From contig CAMYNL010000001.1 of assembly GCA_947259705.1 (NCBI GenBank), forward strand, positions 124,001-188,000: DNA of 64,000 bases, written 5' to 3'. The position numbers were made by a program, and so were the translations under genes. Source of the stretch: an uncultured Gammaproteobacteria bacterium. GTDB taxonomy: Bacteria > Pseudomonadota > Gammaproteobacteria > Arenicellales > JAANXG01. Positions 1 to 11,039 of this stretch are shown piece after piece (the first letter of the stretch is position 1; the number at the start of each line of letters is the position of its first letter). Below the pieces are notes generated by a model, which was not told the DNA's origin, did no database searches, and saw nothing but the letters and a program-made list of their open reading frames with translations.

Positions 1-1002
1 GTACTGCGGGAAGGAACGCAGCGAATAACTCTCCCGCTGCCGCAGCGGGCTACGTGCGGCCAGCGTGTGGCCGGGCCTGGCCACGGCCAGATCAGGGACC
101 GTGCCGGGCAGGTCCATGGCGGCCAGCCAGGTCTGGTTGGTGGGCTCCAGCACCACCTGGTAACCGACACCATTGCCAAGCGGCGTAAACGACCCCGCCG
201 CCTTGCCGTCGCCGCTGCCAACATGGCGCCGCCAGCGCCTGCCGTCTATTTCACTCAATACCATCACACGCCAGTACTGCTGAGCAGGCGGTGGCGGGCT
301 ATCGTCGAAGTGCACCCTGAATGCGACCCGGTCGTTGTTGAGCAGGCGATTCACAGAACCCGGCGCCACTTCATCCGACAAACCGGTTCGCGCATCGAAT
401 GCGTCGTCCGGCAATCCCCAGAGACTGCCCTGGATACGGGGAAACATTAGATACATCACCAGCATTAGGGGGACCGCGGTCAGCACCATGACACCGAATA
501 GACGCAGCGTCTGCCGGGGGCCGTAACCGACCGGGCGGTTCAGCAGGAACAGCGTGATGGTGGTGGTCGTAGTAACCGCCACCGCATAGAAAGCCAGCAA
601 CAGCGACTGCGAGAACAGAAAACCACCCAGGGTCAGAAAATAGAGCAGGAAAACGCCGATGTAGTAGTCCCTTACCTGCCTTATCTCGATCAGCTTCAGC
701 CCCACCAGCCCCACCAGGAACGCCGAGCCTGCGTCGCGTCCCAGCAGGGTGCCATAGTGTCCGTAAACGGCGATCACCATGACCATGGCCAGCAAGGCGC
801 GAAGCAGGCGGCCAGGCACCCGCCATCCCAAGTTGTCGATGCAAAAACGCCACAGCAGCAGGCAGGCGGTAACCAGCATCAACCAGGCGGGGATGCGGAT
901 CACGTGTATGGCAATCGCCATGGCTGCGCTCAGCAACAGCAGATTGGCCGCGTTGCGATCCGGTCGGCTGGCGGGCGGGGAATAGGTCCTAAGCCGGAGC
1001 AT
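1..1002 (-). CDS. TgpA-type transglutaminase-like membrane protein (partial)
   Basis: N-terminal 334 codons of a DUF3488/transglutaminase-like (TgpA) protein; the C-terminus lies beyond the left edge. Visible: several hydrophobic helices in the first 190 residues (for example LLALLAMVMVIAVYGHYG and LLLYFLTLGGFLFSQSLL), then the start of the periplasmic part with the family-typical MYLMFPRIQGSLWGLPDD. The catalytic Cys-His-Asp region would lie outside the window, so activity cannot be judged. The ATG at 1002 overlaps the end of the DUF58 gene by 14 bases, and MoxR-DUF58-TgpA is the standard order for this trio. Function of the family is a periplasmic transglutaminase/protease-like activity; substrate unknown. 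Confidence 0.85.
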   Translation of the reverse strand, partial: MLRLRTYSPPASRPDRNAANLLLLSAAMAIAIHVIRIPAWLMLVTACLLLWRFCIDNLGWRVPGRLLRALLAMVMVIAVYGHYGTLLGRDAGSAFLVGLVGLKLIEIRQVRDYYIGVFLLYFLTLGGFLFSQSLLLAFYAVAVTTTTTITLFLLNRPVGYGPRQTLRLFGVMVLTAVPLMLVMYLMFPRIQGSLWGLPDDAFDARTGLSDEVAPGSVNRLLNNDRVAFRVHFDDSPPPPAQQYWRVMVLSEIDGRRWRRHVGSGDGKAAGSFTPLGNGVGYQVVLEPTNQTWLAAMDLPGTVPDLAVARPGHTLAARSPLRQRESYSLRSFPQY

Positions 1003-1909
1003 TGTCGAGACCCCACAATGCCAGCACCGACAGGCAGGCGTGACGGTGGGCCGGACCCCGCCCCGGGGGCAGCACGCGGTCCGGCATACGCAGTCCATAG
1101 ATCATCCCCTGTTCCTCGGCATCCACGATCCATCGGCACAGTGTCTGTAGACGCGCCTCGACGTCGCTTCCCGCTGTCATTTCCCAGTCAATCCACATCC
1201 TGCCCTGCCCCTCGGCGCCGAATCGCTTGGTGAGCAGGCCCTGGCCACGGGCGGCCGCTTTCCAGTGCACGTGCCGTGGAGGGTCCCCCGGTTGGTGTGC
1301 CCGCAGGCCGACAAAATCGTCGCCCTCTGGGAACGATCCGGCCGGATCATGGCGCTCGCTCTGTCTCGCGGCGGGCGGCGGCGCGGCCGCCACCAGCTTC
1401 GGATACGCGATACCACGGGCCTCTGGCTCGAGTGCCGCAGACCAGGTGTAGAGTAGGCCGAGTGGAAAGGCACTGGACAACCTGAGCGGCGGGCACCGAA
1501 GGTAGCCTCGCTCGGTGGCGGGCACGGGAAGGTTGGCGCTGACACTGCTGTTTGGCGGCACATCCATCCGCAGCGGGCTACCCGCGCTGAGCACCCACAC
1601 GGCGGAGCGGGGGACCTGCTGGTCGTTCTCGATGATCACCGGGAAGCTCATGCTGCCGCCTGCGAAAACGGGCGTTGGCATCCCCACCCTGACGGTCAAG
1701 CCGCTGACATTTCGGTGGGTGTACAACATTGAGACCATGCTGAGTGCCACCAGCAGGAACGTGAAACCATAGGCCAGACCATTGTTGTAGTTGACGGCCG
1801 CGAGCAGCATCACGAACAGCACGATGGCGAAAATCACGCCGAAGCGCGTCGGCAGCATGAACAGCTGCCTGCGATGCAGGGTGAACGCCGCGGAGGACCC
1901 CGCCGCCAT
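989..1909 (-). CDS. DUF58 domain protein
   Basis: 306 residues. Two adjacent membrane helices sit near residues 20-65 (FGVIFAIVLFVMLLAAVNYN, then a second segment ending MVSMLYTHR). The DUF58 domain follows, with the hallmark DFVGLRAHQPGDPPRHVHWK near residues 210-230. DUF58 proteins accompany MoxR AAA+ ATPases and have a von Willebrand A-like fold; they are thought to act in envelope or complex maturation. The gene starts 2 bases after the MoxR stop and overlaps the tgpA start, so the three are almost certainly one transcript. Specific substrate unknown. Confidence 0.88.
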   Translation of the reverse strand: MAAGSSAAFTLHRRQLFMLPTRFGVIFAIVLFVMLLAAVNYNNGLAYGFTFLLVALSMVSMLYTHRNVSGLTVRVGMPTPVFAGGSMSFPVIIENDQQVPRSAVWVLSAGSPLRMDVPPNSSVSANLPVPATERGYLRCPPLRLSSAFPLGLLYTWSAALEPEARGIAYPKLVAAAPPPAARQSERHDPAGSFPEGDDFVGLRAHQPGDPPRHVHWKAAARGQGLLTKRFGAEGQGRMWIDWEMTAGSDVEARLQTLCRWIVDAEEQGMIYGLRMPDRVLPPGRGPAHRHACLSVLALWGLDNAPA

Positions 1910-1911
1910 GG

Positions 1912-2862
1912 CTATGGTATGGCGACCTCGGCCAGCAAGCGCGCAACCAGCCGCGCCCCCGGTAGCGCATCGGCATCGCGCGCCTGGAGCCTGTGGCCGA
2001 GCACGGCGGGCGCTACGTGTTGCACATCCTCGGGCAGCACCATGCTGCGGCCCGCCAGCATCGCCCAGGAGCGTGCGGCCTGAATCAGGGCAATTCCCGC
2101 GCGGGGCGAAAGGCCGCAGGAAAGCCAGTCCGCCTGCCGGGTTGCCGCCAACAACAACTGCACGTAATCCACCAGGGCTTCACTGCAATGCAGGGACGAA
2201 GCGGCATGCTGCAACTGCAGCAGCACATCTGCATTCGCGGCGGGCTCCAGGTCCTTCAACATCGAGCGGCGGTCCTTCCCGGTCAGCAATTCCCGCTCCC
2301 CCGCACGGTCCGGATAACCCAGCTCTATCCGCATCAGGAAGCGATCAAGCTGTGATTCGGGCAGGGGAAAGGTGCCGATCTGGAACCGGGGATTCTGGGT
2401 GGCGATGACGAAGAATGGATGTGGCAGGGCATAGGTGTTGCCTTCAGTGGACACTTGGCGTTCCTCCATCGCCTCCAGCAGAGCGCTTTGCGCCTTCGGG
2501 GTGGCACGATTGATTTCGTCAGCCAGCACCAGGGAGGAAAATATGGGGCCGGGGTGGAACTTGAAACCCTTTGAATCGCTATCGTAGACGGAGACGCCGA
2601 TCACGTCGGCTGGCAGCAGGTCACTGGTGAACTGGATGCGCGAATACCCCAGGCCCAGGACCTTCGCCAGGGTGTGTGCCAGGGTGGTCTTCCCCACCCC
2701 AGGTACATCCTCTATCAAGAGGTGACCGCGCGCCAGCAGGCAGGCCAGGGCCAGATTCACCGGCTGCCTCTTGCCGATGACAATGGCGTTGATCCGCTCC
2801 AGGATCAGGTCGATGCGCTTGGCGAACGCAAACTTGTCTTTCAGGGTTGCGCTGGCTTCCAT
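1912..2862 (-). CDS. MoxR-family AAA+ ATPase
   Basis: 316 residues, the usual MoxR length. Walker A is EDVPGVGKTTLA (about residues 50-61), Walker B is LADEINRATPKAQ (about 111-123), and the sensor region ATQNPRFQIGTFPLPESQLD (about 155-175) is typical of the family. The C-terminal lid with LSPRAGIALIQAARSWA is present. MoxR ATPases are chaperone-like and work with partner DUF58/VWA proteins. First gene of the MoxR-DUF58-TgpA operon, divergent from mnmG; the roughly 225-base divergent spacer should hold both promoters. Confidence 0.93.
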   Translation of the reverse strand: MEASATLKDKFAFAKRIDLILERINAIVIGKRQPVNLALACLLARGHLLIEDVPGVGKTTLAHTLAKVLGLGYSRIQFTSDLLPADVIGVSVYDSDSKGFKFHPGPIFSSLVLADEINRATPKAQSALLEAMEERQVSTEGNTYALPHPFFVIATQNPRFQIGTFPLPESQLDRFLMRIELGYPDRAGERELLTGKDRRSMLKDLEPAANADVLLQLQHAASSLHCSEALVDYVQLLLAATRQADWLSCGLSPRAGIALIQAARSWAMLAGRSMVLPEDVQHVAPAVLGHRLQARDADALPGARLVARLLAEVAIP

Positions 2863-3088
2863 ATCGAATACCGTGGGTTTTGTGCAAGTGTAGGACGGAA
2901 TCCCGCGCTTCGCCTACCGTGGCCGCCAAGTTCTTGGTTCCGCCTCGCAGAGAGAAGTTCCCCCCGAGGGGCGGGGGCGATGATCGCCGCACGCCTGCGA
3001 GCGGGTGTCGTGCAGCCGGCGAGGCGCACTTGGCGTGGACAGGACAGGGGGCTATCATCTCGCACCCCAGATGTCCGAGCGGAAATTG

Positions 3089-4972
3089 ATGAACTTTCCG
3101 AGGCGATTCGACGTGATTGTGGTAGGCGGCGGTCACGCCGGGACCGAGGCCGCGCTGGCGTGCGCCCGCATGGGTTGCGAGACGCTGCTGGTGACCCACA
3201 ACATCGAAACCCTGGGCCAGATGTCCTGCAATCCAGCCATAGGCGGGATCGGCAAGGGGCACATCGTCAAGGAGATTGACGCCTTGGGCGGCGCCATGGC
3301 CCGGGCCATCGACCGCGCCGGCATCCAGTTCCGCATTCTCAATTGTCGCAAGGGCCCGGCGGTGCGCGCTACGCGCGCGCAGGCCGATCGGGTACTTTAC
3401 AGGCAGGCCATACGGCAGATGGTGGAGACCCAGGCCGGGCTCACGGTGTTCCAGCAGGCGGTGGAGGACCTGGTTATCAAGGCAGGGCGCGTCGCCGGAG
3501 TTGTCACCCAGATGGGCCTGGAGTTTGCGGCGCGGGCCGTGGTCTTGACCACCGGCACGTTTCTGGGGGGGCGCATCCATATCGGGCTGACCAATCACGA
3601 GGGTGGCCGCGCGGGCGATACTCCGGCGAATGCGCTGGCAGGCCGCTTGCGGGAAATGCCGTTTCAGGTAGCTCGGCTGAAGACCGGCACACCGCCCCGA
3701 ATAGACGGACGCAGCATCGATTTCGCACGCCTGGAGGCGCAGCCCGGTGATGATCCGGTGCCCGTGTTTTCCTACCTCGGTTCGCGGGATGAGCACCCGC
3801 CGCAGGTTTGTTGTCATATTACGCACACCAACGAGCGCACGCACGAGATCATACGGCGCGGCCTGGATCGTTCCCCCATGTACTCGGGGGTGATCGATGG
3901 CGTTGGGCCGCGTTACTGTCCTTCCATCGAAGACAAGGTGGTGCGCTTCGCGGACCGCGATACGCACCAGATATTCGTGGAGCCCGAAGGGCTGGATACC
4001 ACCGAGGTTTACCCTAACGGGGTGTCGACCAGCCTGCCGTTCGATGTGCAATGGCAATTCATACGCAGCATTCGGGGCTTCGAGGCCGCCCATATTACGC
4101 GACCCGGTTACGCCATCGAGTATGATTTCTTTGACCCGCGCGACCTTGACCCGTCCCTGCAGACCAAACATGTGCCGGGACTTTTCTTCGCGGGACAGAT
4201 CAACGGCACCACTGGTTATGAGGAGGCCGCCGGGCAAGGAATCATCGCTGGCATCAATGCCGGCCTGTTGGTCAAGGACCAGGAGTCCTGGTGGCCCCGC
4301 CGCGACGAGTCCTACATCGGCGTGCTCATCGATGATCTGGTGACCCGCGGCACCAATGAACCCTACCGCATGTTCACCTCGCGGGCCGAGTATCGCTTGC
4401 TGCTGAGGGAAGACAATGCTGACCTGCGGCTGACCGAGAGCGGTCGCAAGATCGGGGTGGTGGATGACACGCGATGGCGCGCCTTCGCCAACAAACGCGA
4501 TGCTATCGAAGATGAGCGGGGCCGGCTTATGCGTACCTGGGTCAGGCCGGAGGTAATAGCGGATTCACAGGCGCGCCGGGTGCTGGGGCAGGACCTTAAA
4601 CGTGAACTTACCCTGTTCGACCTGTTGCGGCGGCCGGAAATCTCCTACAGCCAGTTGATGACGCTGCCCGGTGCCGGGGTCGGCGCGGTCGATCCGGCGG
4701 TGGCGCAGCAGGTCGAGATCCAGGCTAAGTATGCCGGCTACATCGACCGCCAGCGCGCAGAGATTGAGCGGCATCGGCGCCACGAGGAAACCCGGCTGCC
4801 GACCAACCTGGACTACGACTCAGTCCACGGCCTGTCGGCCGAGATACGACAAACGCTATCACGTCTTCAACCGGTGACGCTGGGCCAGGCGGCGCGGGTG
4901 CCGGGCGTTACTCCGGCCGCCGTCTCGCTGCTGTTGGTACATCTCAAGAAGACCGCCCAGCGCGCGGCCTGA
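3089..4972 (+). CDS. mnmG: tRNA uridine-5-carboxymethylaminomethyl modification enzyme MnmG (GidA)
   Basis: 627 residues, close to the 629 of E. coli. FAD-binding [17 protein letters not shown] lies at the N-terminus, followed by the signature [31 protein letters not shown], and [21 protein letters not shown] in the C-terminal half. With MnmE it installs the cmnm5 group on wobble U34 of certain tRNAs. I prefer the ATG at 3089 ([14 protein letters not shown]) because it matches the family's short N-terminus; an in-frame ATG at 3071 would add six residues. mnmE is not in the window. Unusually, rsmG does not follow directly: two unrelated genes intervene. Confidence 0.97.
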   Translation: MNFPRRFDVIVVGGGHAGTEAALACARMGCETLLVTHNIETLGQMSCNPAIGGIGKGHIVKEIDALGGAMARAIDRAGIQFRILNCRKGPAVRATRAQADRVLYRQAIRQMVETQAGLTVFQQAVEDLVIKAGRVAGVVTQMGLEFAARAVVLTTGTFLGGRIHIGLTNHEGGRAGDTPANALAGRLREMPFQVARLKTGTPPRIDGRSIDFARLEAQPGDDPVPVFSYLGSRDEHPPQVCCHITHTNERTHEIIRRGLDRSPMYSGVIDGVGPRYCPSIEDKVVRFADRDTHQIFVEPEGLDTTEVYPNGVSTSLPFDVQWQFIRSIRGFEAAHITRPGYAIEYDFFDPRDLDPSLQTKHVPGLFFAGQINGTTGYEEAAGQGIIAGINAGLLVKDQESWWPRRDESYIGVLIDDLVTRGTNEPYRMFTSRAEYRLLLREDNADLRLTESGRKIGVVDDTRWRAFANKRDAIEDERGRLMRTWVRPEVIADSQARRVLGQDLKRELTLFDLLRRPEISYSQLMTLPGAGVGAVDPAVAQQVEIQAKYAGYIDRQRAEIERHRRHEETRLPTNLDYDSVHGLSAEIRQTLSRLQPVTLGQAARVPGVTPAAVSLLLVHLKKTAQRAA

Positions 4973-5065
4973 TCGGCGTCCGCGCGACCTCCCCGCCGGA
5001 TGACGTTATTATGGTTCGGTCGGCAAGCATAACGGAGTCAGTACCCTGACAGCGTGCGGTTTTAC

Positions 5066-5851
5066 ATGAGCCCGGAAACAGCCCTGGAGTTGTGCGCCTT
5101 GACCGAAACAGGGCGAGTACGATCGCACAACGAGGACAGCTTGTTCGCGTCGCCGGAACTCGGACTGGCCGTCGTGGCGGACGGCATGGGGGGCTATCAG
5201 GCAGGCGAAGTGGCAAGCGAGATCGCGGTCAAGGTGATAGTGGATTGCGTCAGAGCGTCGCTGGGGGAATCCACTGCGCAGGACAGCGGTCACGAGCCCG
5301 TGGCGTGGGCGATGAGCCAACTGCTGCATGATGCCGTGATGCTGGCGAACCATGAGATATTTCAAGCCGCGAGTGAGTACCAGGAGTACCGCGGCATGGG
5401 GACCACGGTGGTCGCGGCGCTGTTCCGCGACTCTCATCTCTGCTTGGCCTACGTCGGCGATTCGCGCGCGTATCGTTGGCGCGGCGGTGACCTGCATCGG
5501 ATGAGCGCCGATCACTCGGTGATACAGGAATTCGTTGCCAGTGGCCTGTACAGCGAAGCGGAAGCCCGCGCCCGATTCAACACCAATCTGGTAACCCGCG
5601 CCTTGGGCGTCGATGCCGAGGTGGAGGTGGATATTATCGAAGAGCGGATCGTGCCGGGTGACAGGTATCTTCTGTGCTCCGACGGGCTCACGGACATGGT
5701 CGAGGACGAGCGGATCGGGACCGCCCTGAGCCGGGATGCCGAAAGTCTGGCCGCCACCGCGGAGCAGCTGGTAACGCTTGCGAACGAGGCGGGGGGCCGC
5801 GACAATATCTCGCTCATTCTGGTTCGCGTCAACCACGGCACTGGCAAGTGA
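5066..5851 (+). CDS. PP2C-family Ser/Thr protein phosphatase
   Basis: 261 residues from ATG 5066 (a GTG at 5054 would add four). All PP2C metal-site motifs are visible: the early TGRVRSHNEDS, VADGMGGYQAGE, GTTVVAALF, YVGDSRAYRW, LLCSDGLTDMV and the terminal GGRDNISLILV. This is the bacterial Stp/PppA type: soluble, Mn/Mg-dependent, dephosphorylating Ser/Thr or Thr residues modified by Hanks-type kinases. No partner kinase is in the window. Its position between mnmG and rsmG is unusual. Substrate unknown. Confidence 0.92.
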   Translation: MSPETALELCALTETGRVRSHNEDSLFASPELGLAVVADGMGGYQAGEVASEIAVKVIVDCVRASLGESTAQDSGHEPVAWAMSQLLHDAVMLANHEIFQAASEYQEYRGMGTTVVAALFRDSHLCLAYVGDSRAYRWRGGDLHRMSADHSVIQEFVASGLYSEAEARARFNTNLVTRALGVDAEVEVDIIEERIVPGDRYLLCSDGLTDMVEDERIGTALSRDAESLAATAEQLVTLANEAGGRDNISLILVRVNHGTGK

Positions 5852-5967
5852 AAGCCTGCGCGTGGGCGGCGCTTTCCGTCATCCCAGACCGCGCGTGGAC
5901 TGTGTCCCGGCACTGGTCCTGTTGGCCGCAAGGGCGCGCGTCACTGAAACGAATCTTAGGAGGTCTT

Positions 5968-6429
5968 ATGCGTAAAATCATGCTTCTGTTGGCGATACTG
6001 CTGGCATTGCCGGGCGCCGCAGGCGCGGAGAACGGGCTGGTCATCAAGCAAAGCAGCTTCTCGGCCGTCGAGACACTGGATCGTCTGCAGGCGGTGCTCG
6101 AAAAGAAGGGCCTGACGATATTCACGCGCATCGATCACAGCGCCGGTGCCGGTAAGGCGGGGATGGCGCTGCCCCCGACGCAACTGCTGATATTCGGTAA
6201 TCCGAAAATGGGCACCCCCCTGATGGGGTCCGCCCGGAGCGTCGGCATCGATCTGCCCATGAAGGTCCTGGCCTGGGAAGACGAAGACGGAAAATCCTGG
6301 ATCGCTTATAACAGGCCAGACTATCTGGCGGGCCGCCACGGGATCACGGACCAAGTCGAAATCGTCAACAAAATGAGCGGGGCGCTCGATAAGTTCACCA
6401 ACCTGGCAACGCAAGCGGAGACCAAGTAG
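5968..6429 (+). CDS. Secreted DUF302 protein
   Basis: 153 residues. A clear signal peptide (MRKIMLLLAILLALPGAAGA, cleavage likely after AGA) is followed by a DUF302 domain with the core pattern AVLEKKGLTIFTRIDHSAGA and LLIFGNPKMGTPLM. An excellent ribosome site (taggaggtc) just before ATG 5968 fixes the start. DUF302 proteins are small periplasmic or cytosolic proteins of unknown biochemical role, sometimes close to respiratory or redox genes. Lies between the PP2C gene and rsmG, 20 bases before the latter. Confidence 0.88.
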   Translation: MRKIMLLLAILLALPGAAGAENGLVIKQSSFSAVETLDRLQAVLEKKGLTIFTRIDHSAGAGKAGMALPPTQLLIFGNPKMGTPLMGSARSVGIDLPMKVLAWEDEDGKSWIAYNRPDYLAGRHGITDQVEIVNKMSGALDKFTNLATQAETK

Positions 6430-6449
6430 CCAGCGCGACAGGGCGCCGC

Positions 6450-7118
6450 ATGAGCGCGCGGCACGGGCCGGCACTAGAAGAAGCCATCTCAAGCGGCGTC
6501 CAAGCGATGGGATTTCCCATCGATCCGGAACAGGCGCGGCGGCTGGGCGGTTTCCTGCGGCTGCTGGAGAAATGGAACCGTAGCATCAACCTGACAGCGG
6601 TCCACGACCCCCAGGAGATGGTGGCCCGGCATATTCTGGACAGCATCGCGGCATTGCCCTGGGTGCGGGGCCGGCGGTTGCTGGATGTCGGCTCAGGGGC
6701 CGGTCTGCCGGGATTGCCGCTGGCGATCATGCGGCCCGACCTGCGGGTGATACTACTTGACAGCCGCGGCAGACGAATCCAGTTCCTCAACCTGGTGGCG
6801 GCGCAGCTGGAGCTGAAGAACGTGGAGACGGTGCACAGTCGAGTTCAGCAATACCGGCCCCGGGAGAAATTTGATACGCTTGCCGCGAGGGCATTCGCGG
6901 CCATCCCCGATCTGCTCTCAGCGACCAGTCATCTGTGCCGCCGACAGGGGCGTATACTGGCCCTGAAGGGCCATCGTCCGGATGCTGAACTGCGCGACCT
7001 CGAGCAGTCCCATGGCGTCGCCACGGCGGTCCATCGCGTCGATATCCCGGGTCTCAGAGCGCAACGTCACATAGTGGTGATCGAGCCGCGGCCGGAAAAC
7101 TCGCGCACCAGAGAGTGA
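6450..7118 (+). CDS. rsmG: 16S rRNA (guanine-N7)-methyltransferase RsmG (GidB)
   Basis: 222 residues. SAM-binding motif LLDVGSGAGLPGLPLAIMRP at about residues 74-93, preceded by the family's WNRSINLTAV and HILDSIAALPW. Methylates G527 of 16S rRNA at N7. Followed at once by parA and parB, the classical gidB-parA-parB arrangement near the chromosome origin; the stop TGA at 7116-7118 lies just before the parA start. Confidence 0.96.
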   Translation: MSARHGPALEEAISSGVQAMGFPIDPEQARRLGGFLRLLEKWNRSINLTAVHDPQEMVARHILDSIAALPWVRGRRLLDVGSGAGLPGLPLAIMRPDLRVILLDSRGRRIQFLNLVAAQLELKNVETVHSRVQQYRPREKFDTLAARAFAAIPDLLSATSHLCRRQGRILALKGHRPDAELRDLEQSHGVATAVHRVDIPGLRAQRHIVVIEPRPENSRTRE

Positions 7119-7123
7119 AGAGC

Positions 7124-7891
7124 ATGGGAAAAGTTATTGCCGTCGCCAACCAGAAGGGCGGTGTGGGCAAAACGACAACAGGTATCAATCTCGCGGCGTC
7201 GCTGGCGCGGTCCAAGCGCAGGGTGCTGCTCGTTGATATCGACCCGCAGGGGAATGCAACCGTGGGCAGCGGCCTTGGCAAGACAGAGGCGGCGGGCACG
7301 ATCTATGAGGTGTTAATAGGCGGCAGCGATGTCCCCGCGACGACGGTATCCACCGAGGCGGGCTACGACCTGGTCCCGGCCAATGGAAATCTCGCCGGGG
7401 CGCAGGTGGAGTTGATCGACGAAATAGGTAGGGAGCTGAAACTGCGGATGGCGCTGAACGCGGTCCGTGATGAATATGACTACGTCCTGATAGACTGCCC
7501 CCCCGCTCTCAACGTGTTGACGATCAACGCGCTGGTCGCCGCCGATGCAGTGATCATTCCCATGCAGTGCGAGTACTTTGCGCTGGAGGGGCTGACCGCC
7601 CTGGTGACCACCATCAAGAAGATCAGGGAGACGCTCAATCCGCGATTGCGGATCGAGGGCCTCTTGCGCACTATGTTCGATGGCCGTAACACCTTGGCCA
7701 ACGAGGTCTCGGAGCAGCTTCAACAGCATTTCGGCGACAAGGTTTACCGGACCATTATCCCCCGGAATGTCCGTCTGGCCGAAGCGCCAGGCTATGGTAA
7801 GTCGGTGCTGTCCTACGATGTCGGGTCGAAAGGTGCACAGGCGTATCTGGCGCTGGCGGGCGAGATCATTCGCAGGGATGAAGCGGCATGA
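7124..7891 (+). CDS. parA: Chromosome partitioning ATPase ParA
   Basis: 255 residues from ATG 7124, giving the canonical MGKVIAVANQKGGVGKTT start with the deviant Walker A KGGVGKTT. An in-frame GTG at 7115 overlaps the rsmG stop and is an alternative. Further ParA signatures: LLVDIDPQGNATVGSG, the Walker B-like DYVLIDCPPALNVLT, and IIPRNVRLAEAPGYGKSV. Binds DNA non-specifically in the ATP state and is released by ParB-parS, segregating origins. Ends with a 4-base overlap with parB. Confidence 0.96.
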   Translation: MGKVIAVANQKGGVGKTTTGINLAASLARSKRRVLLVDIDPQGNATVGSGLGKTEAAGTIYEVLIGGSDVPATTVSTEAGYDLVPANGNLAGAQVELIDEIGRELKLRMALNAVRDEYDYVLIDCPPALNVLTINALVAADAVIIPMQCEYFALEGLTALVTTIKKIRETLNPRLRIEGLLRTMFDGRNTLANEVSEQLQQHFGDKVYRTIIPRNVRLAEAPGYGKSVLSYDVGSKGAQAYLALAGEIIRRDEAA

Positions 7892-8757
7892 CGGCGCGAA
7901 AAAGACGGCTGGGGCGGGGGCTGGACGCCTTGCTTGGGGACGCGCCTGCCTTGAATCAGGAAGAAACCACTGCGCCCGGCGCCGAGCGGCTGAGCCAGCT
8001 CCCCGTCGAATCGCTGCAGCGGGGTCAATACCAGCCGCGCAGCCATATGGATGAAGAGGCCCTTTCCGCCCTTGCCCAGTCCATCAAGGCGCGCGGAGTG
8101 GTGCAGCCCATCATTGCGCGCCGACTTGCCGATGGCGGCCATGAGATCATAGCCGGCGAGCGGCGCTGGCGCGCCGCACAAATGGCGGGGCTGCATTCGG
8201 TGCCGGTGATCGTGCGCGAGATTCCTGATGACGCCGCGCTGGCCATCGCGCTGATCGAGAACATACAGCGTGAAAACCTGAACCCAATCGAGGAGGCGAA
8301 CGGGCTGCGCAGGCTGCTTGATGAGTTCGGCATGACCCACGAGCAGGTGGCTGAAAGCGTGGGACGGTCGCGCTCCTCGGTCACCAACCTGCTGCGCCTG
8401 CTGTCATTGAATCCGGCGGTCAAGCAGATGCTGGAGCATGGTCAGCTGGAAATGGGACACGCGCGGGCCCTGCTGGCGCTGGAGGGCGCGGACCAGGACA
8501 AGGCGGCGCGCGAGGTGGTGGCGCGGCAGTTTTCGGCCCGCCAGACTGAGTCGCTGGTGCGGCGAATAAAGGATCGGCCCAAGCGCGGTACCCGCGGTAC
8601 ACCGCCCCCCGACGCGGACCTGTTGCGCCTGCAGGAGCAGATTTCCGACCGTTTGGGGGCCAAGGTGACCATCATGGACAAGCGCGGCAAGGGCCGTCTT
8701 GTGATCGAATATCACAGTCTGGACGAGCTGGACGGGATCCTCGAACGTATCCACTGA
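7888..8757 (+). CDS. parB: Chromosome partitioning protein ParB
   Basis: 289 residues. The N-terminus RRLGRGLDALLGD is the ParA-interacting peptide. The CTPase ParB/Srx core has YQPRSHMDEEALSALA, EIIAGERRWRAAQMAG and ENIQRENLNPIEEA. The KorB-like HTH (EQVAESVGRSRSSVTNLLRL) and a C-terminal dimerisation segment follow. Loads on parS as a clamp. I did not find a parS-like palindrome near the gene, although my scan was by eye. Confidence 0.96.
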   Translation: MTARKRRLGRGLDALLGDAPALNQEETTAPGAERLSQLPVESLQRGQYQPRSHMDEEALSALAQSIKARGVVQPIIARRLADGGHEIIAGERRWRAAQMAGLHSVPVIVREIPDDAALAIALIENIQRENLNPIEEANGLRRLLDEFGMTHEQVAESVGRSRSSVTNLLRLLSLNPAVKQMLEHGQLEMGHARALLALEGADQDKAAREVVARQFSARQTESLVRRIKDRPKRGTRGTPPPDADLLRLQEQISDRLGAKVTIMDKRGKGRLVIEYHSLDELDGILERIH

Positions 8758-8800
8758 GCCGCCCTTCGGTGCGACGATAAGCCTAATTTTTCCATCCATA

Positions 8801-8829
8801 TTGACGGGAAATACAGGCTTTCTTATACT
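8801..8829 (+). promoter_or_regulatory. sigma-70 promoter of the atp operon
   Basis: TTGACG at 8801-8806, a 17-base spacer and TATACT at 8824-8829: a near-consensus promoter about 140 bases upstream of atpI, in the 212-base parB-atpI spacer. No competing strong promoter is obvious in the spacer, and the following genes are tightly packed. The leader of about 130 bases contains gagcgctgtgacgctc, a possible hairpin just before atpI. Confidence 0.8.
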
Positions 8830-8969
8830 TCCGCGCCCTTGCTGCGGCGCAGGCAAAAGGACGGCCAGTGCGCCGCAGAGCAGTCCGGCACTGAAATTCG
8901 AGCGGCCGCGTCGGCCGGCTTTCATATAGATCACGGGGTAATTCTGGAGCGCTGTGACGCTCCGCGGTC

Positions 8970-10239
<1,270 letters not shown>

Positions 10240-10255
10240 CCGACAACCCTATTAA

Positions 10256-10522
<267 letters not shown>

Positions 10523-10556
10523 TCTCGGCGCTGAGCCACAGTTTTAGGAGTCGGCC

Positions 10557-11027
10557 ATGAATATCAATCTGACCTTGATCGGGCAGAGTATCGCGTTCGC
10601 GATATTCGTGTGGTTCTGCATGAAGTTCATCTGGCCACCGGTGGTCAAGGCCCTGGAGGAACGCAAGAAGAGCATCGCCGATGGCCTCGCTGCCGCGGAG
10701 CGTGGGCTGAAAGAGCAGGAACTAGGCGAGAAGCGTGCCGCAGAGGTTATCAAGCAAGCCAAGGGCAAGGCTGCCGATATCATCGCCAGCGCTGAAAAAC
10801 GGGGCGGGGAGATCGTCGACGGGGCAAAGCAGGACGCCAAGACCGAGGGCGAGCGGATTATTGCCGCTGCCCGCAGCGAGATCGAGCAGGAGATGAACCG
10901 CGCCCGCGAGGCACTGCGCGGCGAGGTGTCGACACTGGCAACCGCGGGGGCGGCACAGATACTGGGCAAAGAGGTCGATGCGTCGGTACACAGCAAGATG
11001 CTTGACGAACTCGCGGCACAGCTGTAG
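10557..11027 (+). CDS. atpF: F0 subunit b
   Basis: 156 residues, the same length as in E. coli. One N-terminal membrane helix ([20 protein letters not shown]) is followed by a long, charged, helical stalk ([20 protein letters not shown] onward), the peripheral stator. Starts [13 protein letters not shown] ggag at about 10547. Ends 12 bases before atpH. Confidence 0.97.
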   Translation: MNINLTLIGQSIAFAIFVWFCMKFIWPPVVKALEERKKSIADGLAAAERGLKEQELGEKRAAEVIKQAKGKAADIIASAEKRGGEIVDGAKQDAKTEGERIIAAARSEIEQEMNRAREALRGEVSTLATAGAAQILGKEVDASVHSKMLDELAAQL

Positions 11028-11039
11028 CGGATACTCCGT

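Noticed and set aside
2621..4237. Long open frame antisense to mnmG (about 538 codons).
   Set aside because: It mirrors the codon structure of mnmG on the other strand, has no recognisable domain, and mnmG is certain.
7115..8969. parS sites near parAB.
   Set aside because: I looked for a GTTTCAC-type dyad and found none by eye; absence is not proven.
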